Shown: positions 1 to 9,139, numbered from the stretch's first letter. The stretch: DNA of 64,000 nt from CALODL01 sp942492115 (GCA_942492115.1 CALODL010000002.1:124001-188000); one strand, 5' to 3'. Notes: generated from the letters alone by a model not told the origin. Translations and numbers: made by a program.

Positions 1-1143
1 CGTATCGCAATCGCCGTCGATGTTGTCCAGGCAGCTGTCTTCGATGCCGCCCACGTTGGTCGTCAGCGCGGCGTTGTAGATGCGCCCGCACACGGCCGCT
101 CCGGTAGACGGATAGATGACGGCCGTGTAGGTCCCGACATCGAAGCAGCGGGTGACGCACCCCTCTTCGCAGGGCTGGGTCACTGCCAGCGCGGTATCGT
201 CGTCCAGGAAGTCAGTGTTGTTGCATGCGCCGCTTTCGTCATCGATGAAGCCCAGAGTGATCGAGAACTCCGCCGTCGCACACCACTGCACCTGCGTCTC
301 CGGCTGGGTGACCTCGAAATGGTACCAGTCCTCGTCGCGGCGGGGTTGCGGCGTATCACAGACGCCGGCCAGGACGTTGCCGCAGTCGCCTATCAGGCAG
401 TCTTCATCGGCCGTGCACGTCAGCGCTTCAGCGACGAAGACCCCGGCCGTGCCACATATGGCGTCGCCGAAATTGAGGTTGGTCCACGCGGGGACGGCCG
501 CGCTGCAGCCACCATTGGTCACATCGACGTAGTTCTGACCGCAATCCAACTCACCTTCGGGGATCGAGTCCATGGCACAGTCCAGGTCGCATGCCCCCGC
601 ACAGCTGCACAGGGCCTGGCATGCGCCGGTGGCTTCATTGGCACACACATCGTCCCACTGGGTTTCACAGCAGAACGGGTCGAACGCGCACACGCAGGAA
701 CAGCACGTCAGGTCATCGCAACCTGGGGTCACGGTTTCGTCGTCGCAACACGAACCCTGGGCGTTGGGCGGACAGTCGGCCGCGACGCACGGATCACTCT
801 GACAGGTTGCACCGGGCTGAATACCGCCGTTGCACAACAGCTCACAGATGGCGTCGTCGCCAACCATCAGGTCGACGCACGTTTTGCCGTCCGGACAGCA
901 ACATGCGGCGCCGCCGCCCAGTTCCTCGGTGATGATACGACGGATGTCACCATCGCCGTCGACATCGATCAGGATCTGGCTTGCCTGGAGCGCTTCGCTT
1001 TCAAGGATGGTCAAGGTAGGTTGGGCATCTTGCAGGGAGCGCGTGCCGTGCCGTGCAGTCGTCTGTGCCGACAGGACGGCACCTCCGCTGATAACAAGCA
1101 CACACACCGCGCTCGCGAATGATCGATGGTCTTTCAACATCAT
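1..1143 (-). CDS. Secreted cysteine-rich protein, 5' part only (runs off the window)
   Basis: The frame stays open for 381 codons from an ATG-ATG at 1143 to the window edge, so the C-terminus is missing. A GGAGG Shine-Dalgarno sequence lies just upstream. The N-terminus is signal-peptide-like (hydrophobic run ending in LSAQ). The mature part is rich in Cys, Asp and Gly, and contains an acidic segment DVDGDGD, a CCCPDG motif, and a CCETQWDDVCA motif of a kind common in planctomycete secreted proteins. The last in-window part contains DEDWYHFEVTQP, which resembles the start of a pre-peptidase C-terminal (PPC) type beta domain. It is probably an exported, disulfide-rich structural or adhesive protein. 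No catalytic motif is visible and the function is unknown. Confidence 0.8.
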   Translation of the reverse strand, partial: MMLKDHRSFASAVCVLVISGGAVLSAQTTARHGTRSLQDAQPTLTILESEALQASQILIDVDGDGDIRRIITEELGGGAACCCPDGKTCVDLMVGDDAICELLCNGGIQPGATCQSDPCVAADCPPNAQGSCCDDETVTPGCDDLTCCSCVCAFDPFCCETQWDDVCANEATGACQALCSCAGACDLDCAMDSIPEGELDCGQNYVDVTNGGCSAAVPAWTNLNFGDAICGTAGVFVAEALTCTADEDCLIGDCGNVLAGVCDTPQPRRDEDWYHFEVTQPETQVQWCATAEFSITLGFIDDESGACNNTDFLDDDTALAVTQPCEEGCVTRCFDVGTYTAVIYPSTGAAVCGRIYNAALTTNVGGIEDSCLDNIDGDCDT

Positions 1144-1579
1144 CACTGGCCTCCGAAAAGAGTAACGGACAGGACCTACGCGTTCGGGGGGGCGTGCTTG
1201 AAACCCCAAAACACCACTTAGTTTTCATCAATTCCAGCGCAGACAGCGACGAGATCTGGGTCCTGGATGCGAAACAGGGCGCATGCCGCCGCGCGGGACG
1301 AATACCAACACGAATTGTCTAAGTACGGTCGGTTAGAGAGGTGTAACCTTTGCGACCAATATTTACGCTAACAAGATCACCGCGGTTATGCAAGATAGCA
1401 ATCGCTACAAACAGGTGAGAATCGCGCATTAAAATACTGCTGCAAATCCGTCGTAAGCCAAGTACGGAACACAAGTTGTACAAGCGCCCAAAAGGTACAG
1501 TGCCCCATGCGCCGCGGAGCGTGCACGAGCTTGCACCGAACCGTTCCGGATGGCGGCTCAATGAGGTAGTCTCGCGTTC
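1144..1579. other. Intergenic region between divergent genes
   Basis: This 436-bp stretch separates the minus-strand secreted protein from the plus-strand membrane protein and must contain both promoters. Its middle (about 1300-1480) is clearly more AT-rich than the flanks, as expected for promoter DNA, but I cannot assign a -35/-10 pair with confidence. Short frames inside it have no ribosome binding site and no protein-like composition. Confidence 0.5.
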
Positions 1580-2395
1580 ATGATCACGGCACTTATGTTC
1601 GCCATTGGCCTGCCGGGCGCCTTGAGCATGGTTGTTCTGGCCGCCCTGGCCGCAGTTCGCCGTGCCTCAGATTCCAGACTGTCGATTGCCATCAGCACCG
1701 GGTTCATCGGCGGTTGCCTTGTGGTGTTCGGACTGCCCCCCATAGTCCCTGCGGATGCACAACGCTGGATGTTTCACATTGGGGTCATTGTTTTCGCCAT
1801 GGCGTGTTGTCCGGTCCCGCTTTCCCGGTCCCGCCGCATGATCCTCACCGGGTGCGCCGGCAGCGTGGCGGGCGCCCTGTTGGTGCATTGGAAACTCGCG
1901 GCCGGGGGGTGGACGGCCGCGATGGTCGTCGGCGCCGCCGGTGCGAGCGGTGCGGTGGCGCTCGTGCAGGCCTTATTCTTCGCTTCCACCGTAACGCGAC
2001 TGCCTCCACGCGGTGTCCTGGGCCTGTGGGCTGCCATACTCATCGGCGGAGGCTACGCTACGGCGTGGTCGGGCTTCGCCAGTGTCGGACTACTGTGCTG
2101 GGGAGGCAGCGCTGCCGTGCTCGTGGCTGCGGCGTTTGGCGCGACGGAGGCCGCGGTGTGCCGGGCTGCCGAAACGCTCGGTGTGCTGTGGATCAGCCTG
2201 GTGTTGTGCGCGTTCGCGCTGTCGCCTTTGACCTCGACGAACGCCGGCCTGCTCCTCGCGGCACCTGGAGTGGTCTGGTTGCTCAGTCATGTTCCGGGGG
2301 CCGCAGCGCTGCGCATGGCCTCATGTGCTGCCGGGGTCCTGCTGACCTGTGGCATGGCGGTGTGGTGCAGTATTCCGGCCGAACGGTACTGGTAG
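1580..2395 (+). CDS. Polytopic inner-membrane protein, unknown function
   Basis: This 271-residue protein is almost entirely hydrophobic, with about seven or eight segments rich in Ala, Val, Leu and Gly joined by short Arg-containing loops. It is clearly an integral membrane protein. I recognise no family motif, conserved charged residue inside a membrane segment, or transporter signature. Its gene converges with the DUF1028 gene, whose stop lies only 15 bases downstream, so the two share little or no terminator space. Confidence 0.7.
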   Translation: MITALMFAIGLPGALSMVVLAALAAVRRASDSRLSIAISTGFIGGCLVVFGLPPIVPADAQRWMFHIGVIVFAMACCPVPLSRSRRMILTGCAGSVAGALLVHWKLAAGGWTAAMVVGAAGASGAVALVQALFFASTVTRLPPRGVLGLWAAILIGGGYATAWSGFASVGLLCWGGSAAVLVAAAFGATEAAVCRAAETLGVLWISLVLCAFALSPLTSTNAGLLLAAPGVVWLLSHVPGAAALRMASCAAGVLLTCGMAVWCSIPAERYW

Positions 2396-2410
2396 CAGCG
2401 TCTACGATGG

Positions 2411-4003
2411 CTACTTGCAGGGTTCTGGAATCACACGCAGCTCGGCCGTGGGCGTAACCTCGACGCCGCAGGTGTTCTTGATTATGACGTGGTAGTCCCC
2501 TCGATTATCGTTGCCCCCTTCTTCGAACTCGATCACGGGTCCGGTCTCGCCGGGGACAGCAACACCGTCGTGGTACCATTGCAGCTCCGCTACGGGATCG
2601 GCAATGAAACCAACGCTGGTCGATGCGGGGTCACCACAGAAGATGAACAGCGGCAGCGTCGGCATGCGGAATGCGTAGAGCACGGTGCAGGGAGCGCCGG
2701 TGAACAGGAACTGCAGGGCCGAGTAATCCAGCATGTCGGCGGCGCCGTCAGAATTAACGTCGGCGCTTGCACACGTGGGATCCACGCCGGTTGCCGGCCC
2801 GGCCAGGCACCCGAAGAAGTCGGCCGTGTCAGTCAGATCGATGGCGCCATCGACGTTGACGTCGAGCGGCCCGGCGACATGCAGTTCGGGTAACGGCATC
2901 AGGGTCACCGCACGCGTGGGGTGGTGCGCCGTGACGGCGTAGCGGTCGACACCCGAGCCAGTGGGCGTGGTCAACTCGACGTGATAGCTTCCGCCGCCGT
3001 CCGCGACAACCGGGCCGATGGTCATGACACCTGCGCTGGTGTCGTGGTGTTCTATTGTGATGCGCAGGCTCGGGTCGTCGACTACGGATCCAGTCCAGTC
3101 GCGCAGGGTGAACGACAGGTGGACGGCCCGGGGGTCGTCCGTGGCGATGATCGTCGGTGCGAGCTGCGCGCTCGATTGAACTGCATCGGGTCGGCCATCG
3201 AGGGTCGGACGCCACGCGTCGAACTGCTCCTGCAGTTGCAGGACTGGATCGGGATCGAACTGCAGGGCGTGGGCGACATTGAAATTCATGTAATAGTCGC
3301 CGGCAGCGCAGCCCGTGTCGGCTGAGCACGGACCCAACGTATCGCCGGCGCGGGCTACGATCATGAAGCCGATGTGTGCACTCTTGTTGAAATGATCGGG
3401 CGGCGCACCGCAACACGTCGGACAGCCTGGTTGACATGAGCAACGGCCATCACCGCCGGCGGCCCGCGCCGCTTCCATTCCGGCCATGAGTTTCCCGGCC
3501 ATGTCCCCCGGTGTTTCACGAATCGCCTGTTCGGCGGCAGTGACGACCGCTTCTCCGGTGAGAATGTTGCCCTGGATGGCATAGGAGATCGAGCCGAAAA
3601 CATCGACCACGCCGCCGGCCCACTCGCCGGCGCTGCTGCCGCTGAATGTCGCGGGCCGACCGAAATGGTCGACGATGCCGTATTGCCGGGTTTGAAACTG
3701 GCCATCGATGAAGTCGAGTCGTTCCAGGATGTCATCCGGGCGCCATCCGAGAATCAGTGTCTCGCGCATGGACATGCGATTGGCGCCGCTGACGTCGACG
3801 AAACTCTGGGCCGCACCGGCTCCGGTTCCGGGCACGACGACGGGTACACCTTGCTGGAGATCGAAGTTGGTCAGACAGGTGGCTGATCCGATGGCAATTT
3901 CTCTGGTATGGCGATCGACCATGACGATCGACCACGTGGCCGTGACGGGCGGCGTCCATGCACAGATGGCCAGTATCAGGATCGCGAGTGCCGGGCGGTG
4001 CAT
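2411..4003 (-). CDS. Secreted DUF1028-family protein with dockerin-like and Ig-like C-terminus
   Basis: The 530-residue product has a signal peptide (about residues 1-22, ending TPPVTA). A DUF1028 domain follows at about 23-230: it starts ATWSIVMVDRHT, has a GAAQSFVD motif, and shows the typical GIVDHFGRPATFSG and ISYAIQGNIL segments. DUF1028 is predicted to have an Ntn-hydrolase-like fold; its substrate is not established. A Cys cluster (CSCQPGCPTCC) ends this domain. Then come a beta-rich segment, a paired acidic repeat (DVNVDGAIDLTD and DVNSDGAADMLDYSAL) that looks like a dockerin, and a terminal Ig-like segment with a WYHDGVAVPGETG motif. A strong Shine-Dalgarno sequence (CCGGAG) precedes the ATG. 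It probably acts outside the cytoplasm. Confidence 0.85.
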   Translation of the reverse strand: MHRPALAILILAICAWTPPVTATWSIVMVDRHTREIAIGSATCLTNFDLQQGVPVVVPGTGAGAAQSFVDVSGANRMSMRETLILGWRPDDILERLDFIDGQFQTRQYGIVDHFGRPATFSGSSAGEWAGGVVDVFGSISYAIQGNILTGEAVVTAAEQAIRETPGDMAGKLMAGMEAARAAGGDGRCSCQPGCPTCCGAPPDHFNKSAHIGFMIVARAGDTLGPCSADTGCAAGDYYMNFNVAHALQFDPDPVLQLQEQFDAWRPTLDGRPDAVQSSAQLAPTIIATDDPRAVHLSFTLRDWTGSVVDDPSLRITIEHHDTSAGVMTIGPVVADGGGSYHVELTTPTGSGVDRYAVTAHHPTRAVTLMPLPELHVAGPLDVNVDGAIDLTDTADFFGCLAGPATGVDPTCASADVNSDGAADMLDYSALQFLFTGAPCTVLYAFRMPTLPLFIFCGDPASTSVGFIADPVAELQWYHDGVAVPGETGPVIEFEEGGNDNRGDYHVIIKNTCGVEVTPTAELRVIPEPCK

Positions 4004-4158
4004 GGGCAGACTCCGGAGGTGTCCAGTTCACGGTGGTGGTGATCCATTGTATGTAGATATGATAGGTCGCCGGTGCACCCGGCTGCAACGCGGGTCTTAT
4101 CCACAGCGTCTGGCGACCATTGCGCCGTCGGAAGCGATGCTGCAAGCGTCTGTCAACC

Positions 4159-4667
4159 ATGCACGTTCCACATTCGCCCGATGACCAGACCCTCATCGAC
4201 CGCATCAATGGTGGTGACGCAGGCGCGTTCGCCGGGTTGTACGACCGCTACAAATCCTGGGTCATGCGGCTGGCCCGCCGGCACGCGCCGACCGAGGCCG
4301 ATGCTCAGGATGTCGTGCAGGAGACGTTCATGTATCTGCTGCGCAAGAGCCCGGGTCTTGAACTGCGGGCGCGGATGACCACCTTCCTTTATCCTGTTGT
4401 GCGCAACCTGGCCCGCACCGCCGCGGCCCGCGCGCCGCCCGCTTTGGCACACCGTCTGAGGCGCTCGAGCCGGCCGCCCGCGACCCGCGCGAACCGTCCG
4501 AACTCGCCCACCTCATGCGCAGTCTTCCCGAAGAACAGCGTGAAGTCCTTTTGATGCGTTTCGTCGACGACATGACCGGGCCCGAAATCGCCGCGGCCCT
4601 GGGGGTTCCGGAAGGAACCGTCAAGTCACGCCTGCATCACGGCCTGCGCAAACTGCGCGAGGGTTGA
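4159..4667 (+). CDS. ECF RNA polymerase sigma factor, frameshifted
   Basis: Region 2 is encoded from ATG 4159: it includes DQTLIDRINGGD, FAGLYDRYKSWVMRLARR and DAQDVVQETFMYL, the classic sigma2 helix. After about 4420 this frame degenerates into Pro/Arg-rich nonsense and stops at 4554. The next frame instead reads through a linker and then LMRSLPEEQREVLLMRF and IAAALGVPEGTVKSRL, which is sigma region 4 with its helix-turn-helix, ending at TGA 4665-4667. One base is missing, relative to an intact gene, in the GC-rich stretch near 4420-4443. It may be a real pseudogene or an assembly error. The intact product would be about 170 residues. It heads a same-strand cluster with the dockerin-like, cohesin-like and VIT-vWA genes and probably regulates them (inference). 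Confidence 0.85.
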
Positions 4668-4763
4668 GCAGAGTGTTTCTTACCTCTCGGGATCTGGTGA
4701 GGCGGGGAATGTTTTTATCATTTTCTTTGAACCATTCGGCCCACCACAGGGCTCAATACAGCA

Positions 4764-5189
4764 ATGGCCAACCCATTCGAACAACCTGACGACGCGCTTC
4801 CACCTGCCCTCGAGGATGATTTGAAGCGGCTCTTCGATGGAGCCGTGGCGCCGGAAGTGGATCGGGCGGTGATGGATCGGGCTCTCCCGATCCTGACCCG
4901 TCGCAGATGGGCTCGCCGCATGCAATGGACGGCACCATGCGCCGCTGCAGCGGCGATTGGGCTGATGGTGTGGCTGGGCTGGTCACCGGCCCGGATGCCG
5001 CGATTGGCCCGTGATATCGATGGCAACGGCCGCGTGGATATCCTCGACGCCCTGGTGCTGGCCCGACGTGTCGACGCCGGTGACACCAGCGGCGAGTGGG
5101 ATGTCAACGGCGACGGAGTCGTCGACACACGCGATGCCGACTGTGTCGCCCGCAGCGTGGTGACGCTGCCTGCAGAAACCGAGTCCTGA
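4764..5189 (+). CDS. Membrane-anchored dockerin-like protein (possible anti-sigma partner)
   Basis: The 141-residue protein has an acidic N-terminal cytoplasmic segment (about 1-55), one transmembrane helix (about 56-75, APCAAAAAIGLMVWLGW), then an extracytoplasmic pair of Ca-binding loops, DIDGNGRVDILDALVLARR and DVNGDGVVDTRDADCVA. The paired loops match a type-I dockerin. Position directly after an ECF sigma gene, with a cytoplasmic tail and single helix, is the layout of an anti-sigma factor, but no canonical anti-sigma zinc motif is present. A dockerin outside the membrane beside a cohesin-like secreted protein suggests that the pair interacts. Function is inferred; the domain calls are solid. 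Confidence 0.8.
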   Translation: MANPFEQPDDALPPALEDDLKRLFDGAVAPEVDRAVMDRALPILTRRRWARRMQWTAPCAAAAAIGLMVWLGWSPARMPRLARDIDGNGRVDILDALVLARRVDAGDTSGEWDVNGDGVVDTRDADCVARSVVTLPAETES

Positions 5190-5235
5190 GTCGCGCGGGT
5201 CGCTCCACGATTGAAGATCATTGGAGAGTAGAATC

Positions 5236-5667
5236 ATGAAGATCCTGATTACTGCAACCGTGACCGCCGCCTGCCTCGCTTCGTTGGCCGCTGCCGAGCG
5301 CAACGATCGTGTGTGGTTCGAGGCCGTTGACGTCTACATCGACAGCCGTGACGCGGCGCTGGGCGCTTATCAATTCGAATTCACGGATGACGCCGGACGC
5401 ATCCGTATCGTCGGTATCGAAGGAGGCGAGGTCGACGCCTATGCCGAGCCGCCGCACTACGATGCCAAGGCCCTCGCGGGCGGCCGCATCATCATCGCCG
5501 CCTACAGCACGGCCGACGATCTGCCGACCGGTCGCACGCGCGTCGTGACCATTCATGTTCAGGTCAGCGGCGACGCCGATCCCGAGTACACCATCACACA
5601 AGTCGTCGCCGGCGACGATGCCGGTCGCCCGATCGAGGTCGACACCGATGTCGCGACTCAGAATTAG
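5236..5667 (+). CDS. Secreted cohesin-like domain protein
   Basis: ATG 5236 is chosen over an upstream TTG because GGAGAG lies 8 bases before it and the protein then begins with a signal peptide (KILITATVTAACLASLAAA). The remaining roughly 120 residues form one beta-rich domain: VWFEAVDVYIDS, LGAYQFEFTDDAGRIRIVGIEG, PPHYDAKALAGGRIIIAAYS and TRVVTIHVQVSG. The strand pattern and the order of motifs resemble cohesin-type domains, the binding partners of dockerins. No anchor is present, so it should be released or held by binding. It sits 46 bases downstream of the membrane dockerin-like gene and probably shares its transcript. Confidence 0.75.
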   Translation: MKILITATVTAACLASLAAAERNDRVWFEAVDVYIDSRDAALGAYQFEFTDDAGRIRIVGIEGGEVDAYAEPPHYDAKALAGGRIIIAAYSTADDLPTGRTRVVTIHVQVSGDADPEYTITQVVAGDDAGRPIEVDTDVATQN

Positions 5668-5836
5668 GTTTGCAGGACCGACTGGAGCGCGCCGTGGTGA
5701 CGCGGCAGTATAAGGATGGTCTGGATCAGAAAATATATGGGAACCATGGCCCATCCGGTGGGTCAACGAACCGTTCTGAATGAAACGGCAATTGGGCCCC
5801 CAAAGCCTGCGCGTGATGAAACAAGGAGCGCATGAC

Positions 5837-6040
5837 GTGACTACAAAAACAGTGTTCTGGATCGTGCTGGCAGTGACTGGTGGCGTTGCCGCGTGGATGA
5901 TCGGCTGTTCGACACCGACCGCGCGGGATGGCGGCGAGCGGGCATCGAGCACGCAATCCGAGCCGCGGGACTCAGGTGAGCGACGCTCAGGATGCACCGA
6001 CCCGTCCTGCAACCCGACCGGGTCAGGCGGGGACGACTGA
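5837..6040 (+). CDS. Short lipoprotein leader ORF, probably the split N-terminus of the VIT-vWA protein
   Basis: A GTG at 5837 is preceded by AAGGAG nine bases upstream. The 67-residue product starts with a typical lipoprotein signal (KTVFWIVLAVTGGVAAW, then MIGC as lipobox) followed by a Ser/Arg/Gly-rich linker, and ends at TGA 6038-6040. One base later, ATG 6042 opens the VIT-vWA frame. Either the two are translationally coupled, or a one-base indel has split a single lipoprotein. The second reading is attractive because the downstream protein has no export signal of its own. Confidence 0.55.
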   Translation: MTTKTVFWIVLAVTGGVAAWMIGCSTPTARDGGERASSTQSEPRDSGERRSGCTDPSCNPTGSGGDD

Positions 6041-6041
6041 G

Positions 6042-8300
6042 ATGCCGACCTTCCGATTCTCCTCGCCAGCTGGTCGTGCCCCAGGCAGCGGCGTGTCATA
6101 TGTCGACGGAGATGGAGACGGTGTGCCCGACGCATCCACAGAGACAAGCGACCCGGTGCAATCTTTCATCACGCTACCTATCGTTCCCGGCGAGGCGGAA
6201 ACATCGCGGAACGGGATCCGCGCGTTCATGGACGCTCCCGTGCATCCACTCGGTGGCAACCTGCGCCCGAACAACGCCACCGCCGAACAGGAGGCCCAGG
6301 CACTTGGCAGGTTCAACGGCATCAGTATCGGGCTCGGCGTTCCGGGTCGTGCCGAGCCGCAATCGGTCGATCAGCTCATCGCCCGCGTGTCGGCCGGCGA
6401 GGAACTGTGGATCATCACCACACCGCATGACGGCCACGCTGCGTCCGCGGACGATGACGCGCCGCAAAGCGGCGCGCTGCTGGCCCGCTTGCCGGACGCC
6501 GAAGAGGAGGTGCCCGTCCCGCTCAAGCACACCGCGGTCGATGCTACCATCAGCGGCTACATCGCGCGGGTCGGTGTTCAGCAGCAATTCCACAATCCCT
6601 ACGACGAGAAGATCGAGGCGGTGTACGTCTTTCCGCTGCCGCACGACGCGGCGGTCAATGAGTTCGTCATGACCGTCGGCGATCGGCGCATCCGTGGCAT
6701 CATCCGCGCGAAGGAGGAGGCCGAGCAGATCTATGTCGCAGCCCGCAACCGCGGGCATGTGGCGTCGCTCATGACGCAGCAGCGGCCCAACATCTTCACG
6801 CAGACAGTCGCCAATATCGAACCGGGCCATGACATCGATATCGACATCACCTACTTCAACACGCTGCGCTACGTCGACGGGTCCTATGAGTTCGTGTTCC
6901 CGATGGTCGTCGGACCGCGGTTCAATCCGCCGGCGACGACCGACGGTGTGGCCGCCGTTCCGCGAGGCGGGGCACAGGGCGCGCCGCAGGCCACTGCGAT
7001 CGAGTACCTCGCTCCGCAAGAGCGCAGCGGACACGATATCAGTCTGACGCTGACGGTCGATGCCGGCGTCGACATCGAGGACATCACCTGCAGCACGCAC
7101 GCGGTCGACACGAACTATGACGACGCATCGACCGCCACCGTGGTGCTCAGCGCCCATGACAGCATTCCCAACAGGGATTTCGTGTTGCGCTACCGTGTAG
7201 CGGGCGAACGCATCAAGTCCAGCCTGATGGTTCATCGCGATGGCGACGGCGGCTACTTCACCATGATGCTCTACCCGCCGGTCGAGTTGGGTTACATGCA
7301 GCGGCAGCCGATGGAGATGATCTTCGTGCTGGACTGTTCCGGCAGCATGCGTGGCCAGCCGTTGGCCCTGGCCAAGGCAGCCGTCGAACGGGCACTCAAA
7401 CGGTTAGGGCCGCAAGACAGCTTTCAGATCATTCGTTTCTCGAGTCAGGCCTCGCAGATGGGCCCGGTCCCGCTGCAGGCCACGCCGAAGAACGTCCGCA
7501 AGGGCCTCGGGTACCTCGCAGGGCTGGATTCCGCCGGCGGGACGATGATGATCGAGGGCATCAAGGCCGCCCTCGATTTCGAACACGATCCCGAGCGTTT
7601 CCGCATCGTGTCGTTCATGACCGATGGCTACATCGGCAACGAACAGGACATTCTTGCAGCGGTCATCGAGCGTGTCGGCGATGCCCGGTTGTTCAGTTTC
7701 GGCGTCGGCTCGAGCGTCAACCGCTACCTGCTGGACAGCATGGCCCGCGTCGGCCGTGGTGCCGTGGCTTACATTGGTCTCGACGCGCGTGCCGTAGATG
7801 CGGTCGATGGCTTCTACCAGTGCATCACCTATCCGGCGATGACCGATGTCGCCATCGACTGGGGCGATCTGCACGTCACCGATGTGTTTCCGCGGCGGAT
7901 TCCGGACCTGTTCGCCGGGCGCCCCGTCGTGTTGACCGGCCGCTTCAGCGGCGCTCTGAACGGGCGGGTAACGGTTGAAGGCCGTACGGGTGACGACACC
8001 GTGGTCGAGGTCGTCGAAGCCGAACCTGACGCCCCGGGATCGCGCCCCGGCATCGCCGCGGTGTGGGCCCGCGCACAGATCCGCGATCTGGCGCGCCGCG
8101 GGTTACGGACCGACGGTCCCGATGGCGTCGCAGCCCGGATCACCGAGCTGGCGCTCGGCCACAATCTGATGTCACGGTACACTGCCTTCGTCGCCGTTGA
8201 TTCACTGAGTGAAACGGCCGGAGCCCACGGCACGACCGTGCATGTGCCGGTGCCCGTTCCTGCGGGTGTCCGTTACGACACGACGGTGGGGACGCGGTAG
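6042..8300 (+). CDS. VIT and von Willebrand factor A domain protein
   Basis: The 752-residue product contains a VIT domain at about 157-296 (ATISGYIARVGVQQQFHNPY, FPLPHDAAVNEFVMTVGDR) and a vWA domain at about 423-576. The vWA domain has an intact MIDAS: DCSGSM near 430, the Thr in SAGGTMM and the Asp in FMTDGY. The frame is open further upstream (GTG 5976 and before), but ATG 6042 follows the lipoprotein leader stop directly and codon use upstream looks less like coding DNA in this frame. It is homologous to inter-alpha-trypsin-inhibitor heavy-chain-like proteins and is likely a metal-dependent adhesion or scaffold protein, surface-anchored if joined to the leader. It lies in the sigma/dockerin/cohesin cluster. 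Confidence 0.9.
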   Translation: MPTFRFSSPAGRAPGSGVSYVDGDGDGVPDASTETSDPVQSFITLPIVPGEAETSRNGIRAFMDAPVHPLGGNLRPNNATAEQEAQALGRFNGISIGLGVPGRAEPQSVDQLIARVSAGEELWIITTPHDGHAASADDDAPQSGALLARLPDAEEEVPVPLKHTAVDATISGYIARVGVQQQFHNPYDEKIEAVYVFPLPHDAAVNEFVMTVGDRRIRGIIRAKEEAEQIYVAARNRGHVASLMTQQRPNIFTQTVANIEPGHDIDIDITYFNTLRYVDGSYEFVFPMVVGPRFNPPATTDGVAAVPRGGAQGAPQATAIEYLAPQERSGHDISLTLTVDAGVDIEDITCSTHAVDTNYDDASTATVVLSAHDSIPNRDFVLRYRVAGERIKSSLMVHRDGDGGYFTMMLYPPVELGYMQRQPMEMIFVLDCSGSMRGQPLALAKAAVERALKRLGPQDSFQIIRFSSQASQMGPVPLQATPKNVRKGLGYLAGLDSAGGTMMIEGIKAALDFEHDPERFRIVSFMTDGYIGNEQDILAAVIERVGDARLFSFGVGSSVNRYLLDSMARVGRGAVAYIGLDARAVDAVDGFYQCITYPAMTDVAIDWGDLHVTDVFPRRIPDLFAGRPVVLTGRFSGALNGRVTVEGRTGDDTVVEVVEAEPDAPGSRPGIAAVWARAQIRDLARRGLRTDGPDGVAARITELALGHNLMSRYTAFVAVDSLSETAGAHGTTVHVPVPVPAGVRYDTTVGTR

Positions 8301-8353
8301 CCTCGAGTCCAGGATTCGACCAGCGCGGGGGTCATGATGGGAATACTGTCTAT

Positions 8354-9040
8354 ATGAAGGGCTCACTCCTGTGTCTCATTGTCTGCGTCGGCGGCTGCGT
8401 CCACGCCGAGCCGGGCGCGCTGTCCTCCGGCCGATGGTCGTCAGCGCTGACTTCTGATGTCCCGGGTTCGCTGTTTCCCAACGACCAGGTGGTCATGAGC
8501 GATGCCGACATCCGTGCGGTGCTCGATGCCGAGATTGTGCCCCCGCGGGCTGCGACCATCGCGATTCTGGATTTCTCGCGCGGTGGCGGTGGACAGCAGT
8601 GGTCCTCCGAGATCGCACAGCTTTACGACACCAGTCTCGGTGACCTCACGGCGCGCATTGCGGACTGCGCTGCCGTCGAGCGCGTCGCGGTCATGCCGGC
8701 GATGATGGCCCCACAGGTCAAAACCGTACCGTACATGCGCCGGGCCGCCGCGCGCTTTCGAGCCGACCTGCTGTTGATCTATCACACGACGGTGTACACG
8801 TACCAACGCGAAAGGCTGATCGGACGCAACCAGGCCAAGGCCCGTTGCACAGTCGAGGCCGTCCTGCTCGATGTGCGCTCCGGGGTCGTGGTGTTCTCGG
8901 CGCAGGCGGCGAGTGACTTCGTCGCCGAGAAAACGCGCGACGATTTCAATTTCGCCGAAACGCGACACAAGGCCCAGGCTCAGGCCTTCAGTCAGGCGCT
9001 GGGTCATATCGCCGAAGAGGTCGCCGGCTACCTGCAGTAG
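8354..9040 (+). CDS. Lipoprotein of unknown function, 228 residues
   Basis: The N-terminus MKGSLLCLIVCVGGC is a short lipoprotein signal with lipobox VGGC at about residue 15. The mature part has an alternating beta/alpha pattern: ATIAILDFSRGG, a helix with LTARIADC, ADLLLIYHTTVYTYQRERL, CTVEAVLLDVRSGVVVFS and a C-terminal amphipathic helix. This topology resembles CsgG/LpoB-like periplasmic lipoproteins, but I see no diagnostic motif and leave it unnamed. It follows the VIT-vWA gene by 53 bases on the same strand and is probably part of that cluster. Confidence 0.75.
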   Translation: MKGSLLCLIVCVGGCVHAEPGALSSGRWSSALTSDVPGSLFPNDQVVMSDADIRAVLDAEIVPPRAATIAILDFSRGGGGQQWSSEIAQLYDTSLGDLTARIADCAAVERVAVMPAMMAPQVKTVPYMRRAAARFRADLLLIYHTTVYTYQRERLIGRNQAKARCTVEAVLLDVRSGVVVFSAQAASDFVAEKTRDDFNFAETRHKAQAQAFSQALGHIAEEVAGYLQ

Positions 9041-9139
9041 TCCACGCGTGGTGCGATCGCTGCCCATACAAAAGCTGTGTGGTCAGACGCTTCGACTGCG
9101 CCGCTACGGCGCGCCTTGGGTGGTGCGGCAACGTGGGGG

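Noticed and set aside
319..1122. Plus-strand 267-codon frame
   Set aside because: It lies opposite the secreted Cys-rich gene, which has a signal peptide, ribosome site and known motifs.
1319..1561. Minus-strand 80-codon frame in the 1.1-1.6 kb gap
   Set aside because: No ribosome site, and composition and codon use are unlike the neighbours.
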